A stretch of 64,000 nucleotides of DNA from DASUGC01 sp035606665. Lineage in GTDB: Bacteria; Acidobacteriota; Vicinamibacteria; Vicinamibacterales; SCN-69-37. The notes beneath the pieces were generated by a model. That model did not search any database, was not told the DNA's origin, and saw nothing but the letters and a program-made list of their open reading frames with translations. The position numbers and the translations under genes were made by a program. The DNA is taken from assembly GCA_035606665.1 (NCBI GenBank), contig DATNEY010000032.1, forward strand, positions 1-64,000, written 5' to 3'. Numbering within the stretch: the stretch's first letter is position 1; every line of letters begins with the position of its first letter. Below are positions 1-8,845 of this stretch, one piece after another.

Positions 1-1
1 C

Positions 2-190
2 CCAACACCAACACCAACACCAACACCGACGCCAACACCGACGCCAACGACAACACCGACACCTACACCGACGCCGACACCAACACCGACGCCGACACCA
101 ACACCGACGCCGACGCCAACACCGACGCCGACACCAACACCGACGCCGACACCAACGCCGACGCCGACACCAACACCGACGCCGACGCCG
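2..190 (+). repeat. Pro-Thr-coding minisatellite, first block
   Basis: Tandem degenerate hexamers of the form CCNACN, mostly ccaaca, ccgacg and ccgaca, run without a break and encode Pro-Thr dipeptides in frame 2. Such tracts expand and contract by slippage in multiples of six, so the linker length can change without a frameshift. Related tracts occur at about 484-606 and inside the next gene at about 1830-1885 and 1920-2040. Confidence 0.9.
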
Positions 191-883
191 GTAGCGCCGG
201 TGGTGACTCAGCCAGCGACTGGCGCATGGATTGACGGAGTCGTAACCGTCGCCGGCATCGTTGCCGGATCCACCACGAACTGGGTGCCGGAAGTGTGGAC
301 GCCCGGAGGCGCATGCGTTCGTTGTGGATTCATGCCGCGCACGGTAGCAGCAGGCACGACGGCCGTCTCCACGCAGTTCAATCTGATCACGACCGATCCA
401 AGTACTCCAGCCGGTCAGTACGACGTGTATATCGTGGCCAACGGCGTCCGTTCGCTGCCGGTTCGCATCAACTTGGGTACTCCGGTGCCGACACCAACAC
501 CGACACCAACGCCGACGCCGACACCGATACCAACGCCCACGCCCACGCCAACGCCCACGCCCACGCCAACGCCAACGCCAACGCCAACGCCGACGCCGAC
601 GCCGACGCTTGGGATGACGCTGACCACGATCGGTGGACGGGACTTCAGCGTAACGGTGAAGCTCAAGCTGGGAGTCGCTGCAATATCCGGAGTGCGCGTG
701 ACGGTCGTGATTACAGATCCGCGAGGCTCGAAGGTGACCTACACCACCACAACGAACTCGACGGGGACGGCCGTGATCAAAGGCCGGCTGTCGAGCCGAG
801 ACCCGCGGGGCACGTATCGAGTCACCGCGTCCGCGACGTACTCAGGAATGTACACGTCGGCAACTGGGAGCTTTGTCTACTGA
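2..883 (+). CDS. Secreted/surface protein with Pro-Thr linkers and beta-sandwich-like domains (5'-partial)
   Basis: The reading frame is open from base 2 to the TGA at 881-883, so the gene begins outside the window. Bases 2-190 encode an almost pure Pro-Thr repeat. A globular segment of about 95 residues follows (190-480), then a second Pro-Thr linker (about 480-605), then a C-terminal domain of about 90 residues (610-880) rich in alternating Val/Thr and ending in Tyr, as in bacterial Ig-like or filamin-like domains. The first globular segment has two close cysteines (CVRC). Alternating PT linkers and small beta domains are typical of secreted or surface-displayed proteins and are common O-glycosylation sites. 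A GTG at 200 could be read as a start, but the same frame upstream codes for the linker. No catalytic motif is seen and the function is unknown. Confidence 0.75.
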   Translation, partial: PTPTPTPTPTPTPTPTTTPTPTPTPTPTPTPTPTPTPTPTPTPTPTPTPTPTPTPTPTPTPTPVAPVVTQPATGAWIDGVVTVAGIVAGSTTNWVPEVWTPGGACVRCGFMPRTVAAGTTAVSTQFNLITTDPSTPAGQYDVYIVANGVRSLPVRINLGTPVPTPTPTPTPTPTPIPTPTPTPTPTPTPTPTPTPTPTPTPTLGMTLTTIGGRDFSVTVKLKLGVAAISGVRVTVVITDPRGSKVTYTTTTNSTGTAVIKGRLSSRDPRGTYRVTASATYSGMYTSATGSFVY

Positions 884-1053
884 CAAGCGCGAGCTGACAG
901 CAGAGGATTCGCCTCGACACTTCAGTAAGGCACTTTGCCGAAGGACGCCTCTGAGACCCGGGGACGGATTCGTGATCGGGCGGTCTGAGTCATGATTCTC
1001 TTTTGAGTCAATGACTTAGGCCGCCTGCATCTTTGTGCGTAGCGCTGCGCGAG

Positions 1054-1070
1054 TTGGTATGCCCCTTGCC
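1054..1070 (+). promoter_or_regulatory. Candidate sigma-54 (-24/-12) promoter
   Basis: The sequence ttggtatgccccttgcc has GG at 1056-1057 and GC at 1068-1069 separated by exactly 10 bases, with a TTGC -12 element, which fits the sigma-54 consensus TGGCAC-N5-TTGC except for C-to-T changes in the -24 part. The predicted transcript start is near 1081, only 2 bases before the preferred ATG at 1083, so the mRNA would be almost leaderless. An 8 bp inverted repeat (1059-1066 / 1077-1084) overlaps the same bases and could alternatively be a hairpin at the start codon. Confidence 0.4.
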
Positions 1071-1082
1071 CTTGGTAGGGGC

Positions 1083-2471
1083 ATGAACGCCCGCAATACC
1101 CGCGCGCGAAACGCAGTCAACCTGGCAATGGGTCTGGCCCTCGGGTTCGCAGTGACGACGCCCGTGAGTGTCGCCGCCTTTGACCTTTTGCCGACCTTGT
1201 CTGTTCTCTACCCAATCGCGAATCAGGACGTGTCTGGAACCGTGAGCATGTATACGGTCGCCGACAGCGCGGGTGTGGTTTCGCTGCAGTTCAAGATTGA
1301 CGGTCAGAATTTCGGATCGAACATCACGTCAGGCTCGTGCCGGTCCAACTGGGACACGACGCAGTTCTCAGATGGCCTTCACACCGTTCAGTCCTATGGC
1401 GTCGACCAGTATGGCAACACGCTGGTGTCGGTGCCGGTCACGGTGATGGTGAACAACACGACGGCATTCGTGCCGCCGCCCAGCCCTGGCCCGACGCCCA
1501 CGCCGGCGCCGACACCGGCGCCATCGCCGATTGGTGGACCAAACGTCACGCTGCCCGTGGCCAACTCGACGGTCAATCCCAGCTTCATCGTGGAAGTGCT
1601 GTTCCCGAGCGGCGCCTCGAACGTTCAGGTTCAGATGCGCAACTCGTCGGGTGTGATCGCGCAGAACTGGAACCGCTCGGTGCAGTCAACCGCGACGCGA
1701 TTGGAATTGATGGTGACGATGACATCGCCGGTGAATGGTCAGTACGACATCACCGCGACGGTCAATGGCAAAACATCCGGCAACGTGCGTGTGAACGTGA
1801 CGGGCGGCAGTCAACCGGCACCGGGACCCGCACCGACACCAACTCCGACGCCCACGCCAACGCCGACGCCTACGCCTACTCCAGCGCCTATTGCACCGCG
1901 CGAACCGTCGCGGACGGCCCCGGCGCCAAGCCCGACTCCGACCCCAACACCGGCACCGGCACCGGGTCCGGGACCGACCCCGACGCCTTCGCCGACGCCC
2001 GCGCCAACGCCAACGCCCTCGCCGACGCCAGCGCCTGTTGTCCCGCGGGCCGGCGCCGGTAGCGACAGGGGCAGTGCCGATTCGCGCAAGACCAAGGTGC
2101 GGTCGACAGGAATTCGCGTGGCTGACACCGGCAGTTCTGAGGTCGGCGCGTTTACGCCGAACGTGCCGCAGACCATCCAGGGCACCGCGGTGCCGCGAAC
2201 ATCGACGGCAGTGAACAACACCAGTGGTTCGGAATCGACGAAGTCGCTCGCCGGAACCGAGACCGTATCGGCAGGCGTGACGACTCCAAATGCACCGGCC
2301 ACGAAGCCGCAGGCGCCTGCGACGGCCACTGTCTCACCGGCGGTCGTAGTTCAGGGCACCGTACCTAGCGGCTGCAGCGAGCCCGATCCGTTCAGAAAGA
2401 ACGGAGGCGTCGGACTCTGCGTGAACGGCGAATGGCTTGCGCTGTGGAAACCGAAGGTCGTGAAGAAATAG
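1083..2471 (+). CDS. Secreted Ig-like protein with Pro/Thr/Ala-rich linkers
   Basis: A 462-residue product. The chosen ATG gives an Arg-rich n-region followed by a hydrophobic stretch ending near VAAF, a plausible Sec signal peptide; an in-frame GTG at 1035 would add 16 residues ahead of it. Residues about 35-130 resemble bacterial Ig-like repeats of the type VQFKIDG...WDT..F.DGLHT. A second beta-rich domain (about 155-240) follows a Pro-Thr/Ala linker. A long PT/PA linker (about 245-330) precedes a low-complexity Ser/Thr region and a short C-terminal motif with two cysteines (CSEPDPFRKNGGVGLCVNG), possibly disulfide-bonded. It has the same architecture as the upstream partial gene. It is probably an exported surface protein and a plausible glycosylation target; the function is unknown. 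Confidence 0.75.
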   Translation: MNARNTRARNAVNLAMGLALGFAVTTPVSVAAFDLLPTLSVLYPIANQDVSGTVSMYTVADSAGVVSLQFKIDGQNFGSNITSGSCRSNWDTTQFSDGLHTVQSYGVDQYGNTLVSVPVTVMVNNTTAFVPPPSPGPTPTPAPTPAPSPIGGPNVTLPVANSTVNPSFIVEVLFPSGASNVQVQMRNSSGVIAQNWNRSVQSTATRLELMVTMTSPVNGQYDITATVNGKTSGNVRVNVTGGSQPAPGPAPTPTPTPTPTPTPTPTPAPIAPREPSRTAPAPSPTPTPTPAPAPGPGPTPTPSPTPAPTPTPSPTPAPVVPRAGAGSDRGSADSRKTKVRSTGIRVADTGSSEVGAFTPNVPQTIQGTAVPRTSTAVNNTSGSESTKSLAGTETVSAGVTTPNAPATKPQAPATATVSPAVVVQGTVPSGCSEPDPFRKNGGVGLCVNGEWLALWKPKVVKK

Positions 2472-2492
2472 GCGGGCCTGACGGCCGGCGAA

Positions 2493-2801
2493 CTACGATC
2501 TCGGGGCGACGCGGTTGTAGATAGTTGCGATCGTTCGACCGGCGCCGTAGCCGATGAAGAAGAAGTAGCCAGCGCCGATGAGGGCGCCTGGCCACGTCAC
2601 GGAGTAGCCGGGCAGATACACCGAGAGCAGCGACAGGTGCTGGCCGACGTTTTCACCGCCTCGAAACAGCAGCACGACGGTGGCGGCGAAGACGGCGAGC
2701 GCGGCCAGAAAACCGAGGGCCAGCCCCCATCCCTGCTCGCTCGTGCGTTGAAACGCACGCTGCAGGTCCCGCTTTTCCTGATCCGAAAGTTCCTGTTTCA
2801 T
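2493..2801 (-). CDS. Small membrane protein, tandem paralogue A
   Basis: A 102-residue protein with a charged N-terminal 25 residues, a transmembrane segment (about 26-46) and a second hydrophobic segment (about 65-92). It shares with the gene immediately upstream (2808-3194) the motif GYSVTWPGA, a preceding Tyr-rich patch and the order of both membrane segments, so the two arose by tandem duplication. They are 6 bases apart and probably cotranscribed. I do not recognise a named family; small two-pass proteins of this kind could be accessory subunits or scaffolds. The gene converges on the secreted Ig-like gene. Confidence 0.7.
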   Translation of the reverse strand: MKQELSDQEKRDLQRAFQRTSEQGWGLALGFLAALAVFAATVVLLFRGGENVGQHLSLLSVYLPGYSVTWPGALIGAGYFFFIGYGAGRTIATIYNRVAPRS

Positions 2802-2807
2802 CGCGCC

Positions 2808-3194
2808 TCAAATGTGATCCAGGAAGTTCTTGGTCTGCCGCAGGTCCTGCTTGGTGCGGATGATGAACAGCCACATGCCGACCGTGAAATTGTGGACGAA
2901 TCCGAGCAGCCAGCCGCCAACGAAGCCGACGCCGAAGCCCCATGCCAAGCCGATGAAGGCTCCGGGCCACGTGACGCTGTATCCCTGAAAGTACTGCGAG
3001 AGCAGATAGAGCGGCAGACCGTTGGGCCGTGTCACGACGTGCAACGCGGTAATCGCAAACAGACCGAGGCCTGCGATTGCACCGAACGCGAGACCCAGAG
3101 CGCTCTTGTGTGCGCGCGGAAACAAACGCTGAGCCTGAACGTTTGGCGCGGCTTCTGGCGTGTCGGGCATGCGGTTCTGCCGCGATGTTAGCAT
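2808..3194 (-). CDS. Small membrane protein, tandem paralogue B
   Basis: A 128-residue protein. The ATG at 3194 is preferred because GAGGTG lies a few bases upstream; a GTG at 3200 would add two residues. A polar N-terminus of about 28 residues precedes two or three hydrophobic segments (about 35-57, 75-105). The region LGLAFGAIAGLGLF...YFQGYSVTWPGAFIG aligns with LALGFLAALAVF...YLPGYSVTWPGALIG in the next gene, showing a duplication. It lies head-to-head with the amidohydrolase at 3206, with only about 11 bases between starts, so the two promoters must overlap the coding ends. The function is unknown. Confidence 0.7.
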   Translation of the reverse strand: MLTSRQNRMPDTPEAAPNVQAQRLFPRAHKSALGLAFGAIAGLGLFAITALHVVTRPNGLPLYLLSQYFQGYSVTWPGAFIGLAWGFGVGFVGGWLLGFVHNFTVGMWLFIIRTKQDLRQTKNFLDHI

Positions 3195-3205
3195 AGCCAC
3201 CTCAC

Positions 3206-4705
3206 GTGAAGGCCCACAGCGGCAGGCTCACTCGACTGACATTTTTGCTGGTTTTCCTGCCCGGATTCGTCGCCGCCGGCAACGCCCAGGATCTCGGATC
3301 GGCGTGGGCGATCCGCGGCGCCGTGCTCATCGACGGTCGCACTGACACGCCGATTCACGACGCGGTCGTGGTCGGAAGCCGCGATCGAATCACATGCGCC
3401 GGCACCGCGGCGAGCTGCGTCATTCCTGCCGGCGCTCGAGTGGTGGACGCCGCTGGCAAGTGGCTGCTTCCGGGCCTGATCGACACGCACGTGCACCCGC
3501 GGTGGGTGGATGCCGCCTCGGCCGCGCGCGAACAGCGCATCCGGTTTGCGTACGGCATTACGACGACCCGCGATGCCGGATCGCTCGACAGTCTCGACGC
3601 GAACCTCGCGCATCGTGCAACCGCCGCCGACCGCCTGATGTCGGAGCCCAGATTGATCGTATCGGCGCTGCTCGATCGCGAGTACCTCCCCAAGTACGGG
3701 ACCACCGGCTACCCCGACCTCGTCACCGCGCTCGCTGCCGCGGGCGCCGACGCGATCAAGATCAAAGAGCCGTTCTCTCCCGAGATGTGGAAGACGATCG
3801 TTTCTCGCGCTCATGCCGCCGGCGTCCCGGTATGGGGCCACACGTGGACGATCGAATCCGAACATTTCACGCGTGCGGCGGATGCCGGCATCGATGGCGT
3901 CACACACATGGCGACTTTCTCGGTGTTCGGCACGACACCGGAGCGAGAGGACGCCGCCGGGAGGAATTCCACCGAGTACTGGCTGCGAACCCGCGAACGC
4001 TGGCTCAGCGTGGACAAGGCCGCGCTCGAAAGCGCGACCAGAACGATGGTGGCGAAGCAGATCTGGTTCGAACCCACCATCGCCATCGACCGCTACTTCA
4101 CGCTGTCCTATCCAATCGATGACTATTCGGCGTTCGCGCCGCCGATGCCGTCCCTCTGGGACCAGGTGCGGCCGTTCATTCCGGCGGGCGGAGGCAGCCG
4201 CTGGGCGCTCGCCGACCGGCGAAGGCGAATCGACGCGGCCTTCGACAGGATGTGCGAATTCCTGCACGGACTCGCTGACGCGCACGTTCGCTTCGTTACC
4301 GGAACGGACACGGGACCGGCGGGCGTTGGGCTGTCGGATGAAATCGAATTCCTGAGCGCCTGCGGTCTGGGACCAATGAGGGCGATTCAGGCGGCGACGA
4401 GTGATGCCGCGGTTGCGTTGCGTCGAGACGACATCGGCACCATCGCCCCGGGCAAACTCGCGGACTTCGTCGTGGTGAGCGCCGATCCGCTCCGCAATGC
4501 CGCCAACCTGCGGATCGTCTGGAGAGTCGTCAAGGGCGGTGTCATGTATCACCCGCCCACGCTGCTGTGGGAAGTCAACGAAGCCAATCAGTTGGCGTGG
4601 TGGTCGTCGTTGCGCTGGAGACTCGCGGAGATTGGCGCGGCAGGACTGGTACTGGGACTCGCCACCGTTGCAATGAAACGACTGGTAATGCGGCGGCGCC
4701 GCTAG
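3206..4705 (+). CDS. Exported amidohydrolase-family protein (imidazolonepropionase/prolidase-like)
   Basis: A 499-residue metal-dependent hydrolase of the amidohydrolase superfamily. A signal peptide spans residues 1-28 (hydrophobic LTFLLVFLPG, then AGNAQ). The beta-strand HxH metal motif is at His95/His97 (GLIDTHVHP), the candidate carbamylated Lys is in IKIKEPF, further metal-ligand histidines occur in VWGHTW and GVTHMA, and the catalytic Asp is in TGTDTGP. The C-terminus returns to the family's small beta domain (GTIAPGKLADFVV) and then carries an unusual membrane segment followed by a run of arginines, implying anchoring after export. The start is GTG with no clear ribosome site. Members cleave amide, cyclic or dipeptide bonds; the substrate cannot be told. 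It converges on the next gene with a 4 bp overlap. Confidence 0.85.
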   Translation: MKAHSGRLTRLTFLLVFLPGFVAAGNAQDLGSAWAIRGAVLIDGRTDTPIHDAVVVGSRDRITCAGTAASCVIPAGARVVDAAGKWLLPGLIDTHVHPRWVDAASAAREQRIRFAYGITTTRDAGSLDSLDANLAHRATAADRLMSEPRLIVSALLDREYLPKYGTTGYPDLVTALAAAGADAIKIKEPFSPEMWKTIVSRAHAAGVPVWGHTWTIESEHFTRAADAGIDGVTHMATFSVFGTTPEREDAAGRNSTEYWLRTRERWLSVDKAALESATRTMVAKQIWFEPTIAIDRYFTLSYPIDDYSAFAPPMPSLWDQVRPFIPAGGGSRWALADRRRRIDAAFDRMCEFLHGLADAHVRFVTGTDTGPAGVGLSDEIEFLSACGLGPMRAIQAATSDAAVALRRDDIGTIAPGKLADFVVVSADPLRNAANLRIVWRVVKGGVMYHPPTLLWEVNEANQLAWWSSLRWRLAEIGAAGLVLGLATVAMKRLVMRRRR

Positions 4706-6180
4706 CGGGGCACCAAGAGGAACTTCGGACGGTTCGGCGCACCCGTAATTGGCTTCGGCCATGGGCCAAGCCCGGCAGGCCAATCAACCGTCGTGTAGTA
4801 CGTCCGCAGACCAAGGTGATCCAGCATTGGCTCCCAGCCGTCAATGACGATCGCCTTGAATCGCTGCTCGCGCAGAGCGGTGGAAATCTTCAGATCGAAG
4901 GCACGCCGGATTGGACCGTCCTCGCTCCTCAAAACATCCGCCACAGCCTGCCAATGCGCGTGCGATGGCTTGCCGGCCGCGAGGCCGATATACCCGTGAC
5001 TCAATACCCAGACGTCGCCATCGATGGCGGCCAACGCGCGCACGTACTGGTCGATCGCGGCGCGGCCGGCGCTGGACGGCATCTGGTTCCACGGCCTGTA
5101 CCCAATCATGACGAGCTGCACGACAAGAGCGACGCCGGCGGCCGCCGCCCAGATCGGACTTCGACGATCGGATGCCGGCGTCCTCCACAATCGCGCGAGC
5201 TCGAGGGCTGCAATCAGGCCGATGACCATGTACGTGGGAATCAACACGTTGAACCAGGCGCCGACCTTCATGCGTGTCGACCACGAGCAACCGATCGCAC
5301 CGGCCAGAAGACAGAGGTAGAACCGCTTTCGCTCCCGGGGTTCGCCGCGCCTCAACAGGTAGGCCGCCGCAAGAAGCGTGAAGACCGGGATTCGCCGGCC
5401 CAGATCGCCCAGCCAGAACCCGAGCCGCATCGGAGGATACGGTTCGTGGAAGAGGCCGAGCTCGTAGACGTAGTACCGATACCAATCGCCGTAGACGACC
5501 ATGAAAAGAGCGGTGAGCAGGCCGGCGACTCCGGCGAGCGCGCCCAGAAAGATTGCAGCGTCACGACGTGTGTGTTGCCAGACGGCGTACAGCGTGACAC
5601 CGGCGGCAACGAAGATCATGGACTGCTTCGTGTGGATTGAAAGACCGAGCAGGCCCGCGCCGATCGCGATCGACAGCGTGCTGCGGCCCGCGCGGGCCAG
5701 AGTGGCGCCACCGACGGCAAGCGCGAGCGCCAGCGCATCCACACGCCCGATCTCGAACCAGGCGCCTGTCGAGCGGTACATCGCAGCCAACAGACCGACC
5801 GCAACAAGTCCCGCGGCGGCATCATCGGCATCACGCCTGCCCAACCGGTAGATCAGAACAAACACGATGGCCGTGCAGACGAAGGATACGAGCCGAAGGG
5901 GAAAGAACCCGACGCCCGTCAGCCAGGCGACTGCCGCGGACGTGTAGAAATACAGCGGCGCATAGATGGCGGCGACGAAGTCGACCGAGGGCTCGGCGTA
6001 GAGCGGTTGACCGGACAGGATTCGCGCGGCGCCATCCACAAGCGCGCCTTCGATCCACTCGGCTTCGTAGGGATACGTCAGCCGGGTGACCATGACGGCC
6101 ACACAGGCCGCAAGCGCCGCCACTGCCGCCGCCACAGCTCCCAGACGCAGTGCGCGACGGGTCGTCGGGCCGAATTCCAT
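4702..6180 (-). CDS. GT-C-type multi-pass membrane glycosyltransferase
   Basis: A 492-residue protein with roughly ten hydrophobic segments. The first external loop after membrane segment 1 carries an acidic motif (YEAEWIEGAL), as in GT39/ArnT-like enzymes, where such Asp/Glu residues act in catalysis on polyprenyl-phosphate sugars. The C-terminal 110 residues form a soluble domain. The ATG at 6180 shares one base with the stop codon of the gene upstream (TAATG), so translation is coupled; a longer open frame to 6252 is therefore not favoured. The expected role is transfer of a sugar from a lipid carrier on the outer face of the cytoplasmic membrane. Acceptor and sugar are unknown. Confidence 0.7.
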   Translation of the reverse strand: MEFGPTTRRALRLGAVAAAVAALAACVAVMVTRLTYPYEAEWIEGALVDGAARILSGQPLYAEPSVDFVAAIYAPLYFYTSAAVAWLTGVGFFPLRLVSFVCTAIVFVLIYRLGRRDADDAAAGLVAVGLLAAMYRSTGAWFEIGRVDALALALAVGGATLARAGRSTLSIAIGAGLLGLSIHTKQSMIFVAAGVTLYAVWQHTRRDAAIFLGALAGVAGLLTALFMVVYGDWYRYYVYELGLFHEPYPPMRLGFWLGDLGRRIPVFTLLAAAYLLRRGEPRERKRFYLCLLAGAIGCSWSTRMKVGAWFNVLIPTYMVIGLIAALELARLWRTPASDRRSPIWAAAAGVALVVQLVMIGYRPWNQMPSSAGRAAIDQYVRALAAIDGDVWVLSHGYIGLAAGKPSHAHWQAVADVLRSEDGPIRRAFDLKISTALREQRFKAIVIDGWEPMLDHLGLRTYYTTVDWPAGLGPWPKPITGAPNRPKFLLVPR

Positions 6181-7853
6181 TACCTGGCCGGACAATGCTC
6201 GTACCGTTCGGCGCGAATGCGGCGGGCCGTAATTGTCTGTGTCAGCTGGCACCCGGCCGTGGCCAGCGCGTAGCCGGGCGGATCGTCGATGCCGGTATCA
6301 CGCAACGAGATCAACCAGAGGCGCGACGGCCCATCCTGCCGAATCGCGGCGTGGTTCACGGCGACGTACCGTGACGGATCGCGATGCAGATAGTAGAAGA
6401 CGGGCGTCATCGCGTAGTGCTTGTAGACAAGAAACCGATCTTCGGGTGCGAGGGCGGGCTCAAGATCGGCGATGAGCGCCCGGAAATCAATCGGTGTCGC
6501 ATCGACGCCGCGATACAACTGCCAACTGCTCCAGTGCAGTGTGGCCGCCAATATCAAGGCCGCGAGGCCCAAAGCGCGGACCGGCGTCGTCCGGCTTTCC
6601 AGAATCCCGGTCAACCCCTCGGCGATCTGGATCAATACGAAGGGCGTGAACAGCAGAAAGTATTTCGTGTCGACGAACGGCATCGCCAGGGAAATGGCGA
6701 ACACCGTCACGACCGGAACCGTGCAGAGAATCGACGACAGCGGAGGCACGGCTGCCAACCTCGGCCACGGAAGCCGCCGGATCACACGAGCCAGCAGGAG
6801 AAACAGCACAGGAGCGACGGCGGTCGCGAGCATGCGCGTCAATCTGCCCATCCCCGCGGACGACAGGATAAATGCGGTGGCCGCCACGGCGCCGATCGCA
6901 CCGGCGCCGACGAGCAGCGTCAGCGCGGCGCCTGGTGGAGAGATCGATGCGCTCTCTGGCACGACGGCGGGAGGGCTCCTGACGAAGCCGCTGATCGCCA
7001 GCACCAGACCAAACGCAACTGCCAGGATCGGCAACCAGGCGGCCGCCGGATGCGTCGATTCGACCGTCTGAAACAGCAAACCAAAACCTGCGTAGTTCAT
7101 CGCGGTCTCGAGCAGGCTCGAACCCAGATACGACTCGCGGCTTTGCGCGCTCGCGAGCGTAATCAGCGGGCTCGCAACCGCCATGGCGGCGAGCTGCCAG
7201 TCGACGAGTCCTCCCAGAGCGGGCCACCTTCTCGAGAGCAGGAACACCCAGACCAACTGGCCGCCGAACAGGAACCAGTAATAGTGATCCGTCGCGAGTC
7301 CCGCCAGCGACAGGCACAAGTACACCGCAAGCCTGCCCCTCGCCTGTGACCCGACCAGCCGCAATAGCACGATCGACGATGCGATCCCGATCGTCGAGAC
7401 GAAGATCACGGGACGCGACAACTGCGACCACATGATGTGCAGCCCATTCGCGGCGACGAGCGCCGCGGCCACCAACGCGACCGGCTGCGATCGCTCTCGG
7501 CTCGCGAACCACCACACGAGCAGCACCCCGAACACACCGGCGATGACCGAGGGCAACCTCAGAGCGACAGGCGAGACGCCAAACACCTTCGTCCACGGAT
7601 AGATGGCGAGGTACCAGGCCGGCGGGTGCGGCTCCCAGAGCGATCCCGTCAGCGTGGACACGAGCGTGAGCCTCGGCGGTGGATCGGAAATCCCGGCCGG
7701 AAGCGGGATGTTCGGCGTGTACATCTCGATGTGACCGATGCCACGCCCAGCCAGGTCCGAGTACCGCACGAATGCGGCCCCGAGCAGCACGACGATGAGG
7801 ATGAGGAAGCCCGGGCGCCCGGAGCCCTTGCTCGTCACGCGCAGATGGTACAC
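6180..7853 (-). CDS. ArnT/GT39-like membrane glycosyltransferase
   Basis: About 557 residues from a GTG at 7853; an ATG at 7898 would add 15 residues but would overlap the first 35 bases of the divergent epimerase gene. It has a single N-terminal membrane helix, then the external-loop motif (HIEMYTPNIP) and the diagnostic block EPHPPAWYLAIYPW...FGVSPVALRLPSV, which matches the PMT_2 domain (PF13231-type) of ArnT-like enzymes. Ten or more further helices precede a soluble C-terminal region. These enzymes use polyprenyl-phosphate sugars on the periplasmic side. It forms a two-gene unit with the following GT-C gene. Confidence 0.75.
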   Translation of the reverse strand: MYHLRVTSKGSGRPGFLILIVVLLGAAFVRYSDLAGRGIGHIEMYTPNIPLPAGISDPPPRLTLVSTLTGSLWEPHPPAWYLAIYPWTKVFGVSPVALRLPSVIAGVFGVLLVWWFASRERSQPVALVAAALVAANGLHIMWSQLSRPVIFVSTIGIASSIVLLRLVGSQARGRLAVYLCLSLAGLATDHYYWFLFGGQLVWVFLLSRRWPALGGLVDWQLAAMAVASPLITLASAQSRESYLGSSLLETAMNYAGFGLLFQTVESTHPAAAWLPILAVAFGLVLAISGFVRSPPAVVPESASISPPGAALTLLVGAGAIGAVAATAFILSSAGMGRLTRMLATAVAPVLFLLLARVIRRLPWPRLAAVPPLSSILCTVPVVTVFAISLAMPFVDTKYFLLFTPFVLIQIAEGLTGILESRTTPVRALGLAALILAATLHWSSWQLYRGVDATPIDFRALIADLEPALAPEDRFLVYKHYAMTPVFYYLHRDPSRYVAVNHAAIRQDGPSRLWLISLRDTGIDDPPGYALATAGCQLTQTITARRIRAERYEHCPAR

Positions 7854-7863
7854 CCTTCGCGCG

Positions 7864-8838
7864 ATGCGAATTCTCGTCACCGGTGCGAGCGGCTTCATCG
7901 GACGTCACGTCGCGGCGGCGGCGCGGGACCGCGGCCACGCGCTCCGCCTGCTCACGCACACGGCAGATGCGGCCGGCACCGCCAATGGTTCCGTGGAAAG
8001 CGTGGCGCACGATCTCCGGAGGCGCGAGGGCCTCGCGGACATCGTGCGTGGCGTCGATGCGGTCATTCACTGCGCCGCGCTCCTGAACGGCAGCGAGCAC
8101 GACCAGCAGGCCGTCACGGTCGACGGGACGAAGAACCTTCTCGATGCGATGGCCGCCGCAGGCGTGGCGCACATCGTGCTGATAAGTACCTTCGCGCTGT
8201 ACGACTACCGGCGCATTCCGGCCGGCTCGGCGTTGACGGAAGAATCGCCGCTCGATGAGACGCCGGGCGATCGCGCGCCGTACGTGCGCGTCAAGAAAGC
8301 CCAGGAGGAGTTCGTGCGCGAGTACGGCCGGCTCCACGGCTGGCGGGTCACGATCCTCAGGCCCGGACTGGTCTTCGGACCGGGGCGCACGTGGTTCCAT
8401 CACCTCGGGATCGCGCCGTCGCCGCGCCTATGGATTGGCCTGGCCGGCCGATCGGCCTTGCCGCTGACGCATGTGGAGAACTGCGCCGACGCGATCGTAC
8501 TTGCGGCTGAGACTCCGGCAGCAGCAGGCGCAACCCTGAACGTCGTGGACGACAATCCCCCGGAACGCCGCGACTACCTGCGCACGCTCGCGCAACACGC
8601 GGCGCCCCGGCCGCTGATTGGCTACATCCCGTGGGGCCTGATACACCTCTGCGCCTCAGTCGCGAGCGGCACGAATCGGGTGCTCCTCCGCGGCAAAGCA
8701 CCGCTGCCGGATCTGCTGCGCCCGGCGAGCCTGGACCCGCGCTGCAAGCCACTGAGCTATCCCAACGACCGGGCGAAACAGGTACTCGGCTGGTCGCCGC
8801 GACTGGCCTGGCAGGATGCATTGACCAGGAGCGTCTAG
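7864..8838 (+). CDS. NAD(P)-dependent sugar epimerase/dehydratase (extended SDR)
   Basis: A 324-residue extended short-chain dehydrogenase. The nucleotide-binding GASGFIG lies at residues 7-13 right after the ATG, which fixes this start against a longer frame open from 7738. The catalytic Tyr-x3-Lys is in APYVRVKKA, preceded by the Ser strand LISTFALYD, and the family's RPGLVFGPG strand follows. Proteins of this type interconvert nucleotide-sugar stereochemistry or dehydrate at C4/C6; the exact reaction cannot be assigned. It stands alone, divergent from the GT-C pair and convergent with the GMC oxidoreductase across a palindromic repeat. Confidence 0.8.
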   Translation: MRILVTGASGFIGRHVAAAARDRGHALRLLTHTADAAGTANGSVESVAHDLRRREGLADIVRGVDAVIHCAALLNGSEHDQQAVTVDGTKNLLDAMAAAGVAHIVLISTFALYDYRRIPAGSALTEESPLDETPGDRAPYVRVKKAQEEFVREYGRLHGWRVTILRPGLVFGPGRTWFHHLGIAPSPRLWIGLAGRSALPLTHVENCADAIVLAAETPAAAGATLNVVDDNPPERRDYLRTLAQHAAPRPLIGYIPWGLIHLCASVASGTNRVLLRGKAPLPDLLRPASLDPRCKPLSYPNDRAKQVLGWSPRLAWQDALTRSV

Positions 8839-8845
8839 GGCCATA

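Noticed and set aside
2..190. CRISPR-like repeats
   Set aside because: The repeats are 6-base, in-frame Pro-Thr codons without spacers or cas genes.
3188..4783. A 531-codon minus-strand frame
   Set aside because: It is fully antisense to the amidohydrolase, which has a signal peptide and all metal motifs.
6487..8403. A 638-codon minus-strand frame
   Set aside because: It is a shadow of the ArnT-like gene and the epimerase; its product is Arg/Ala-rich with no domain.
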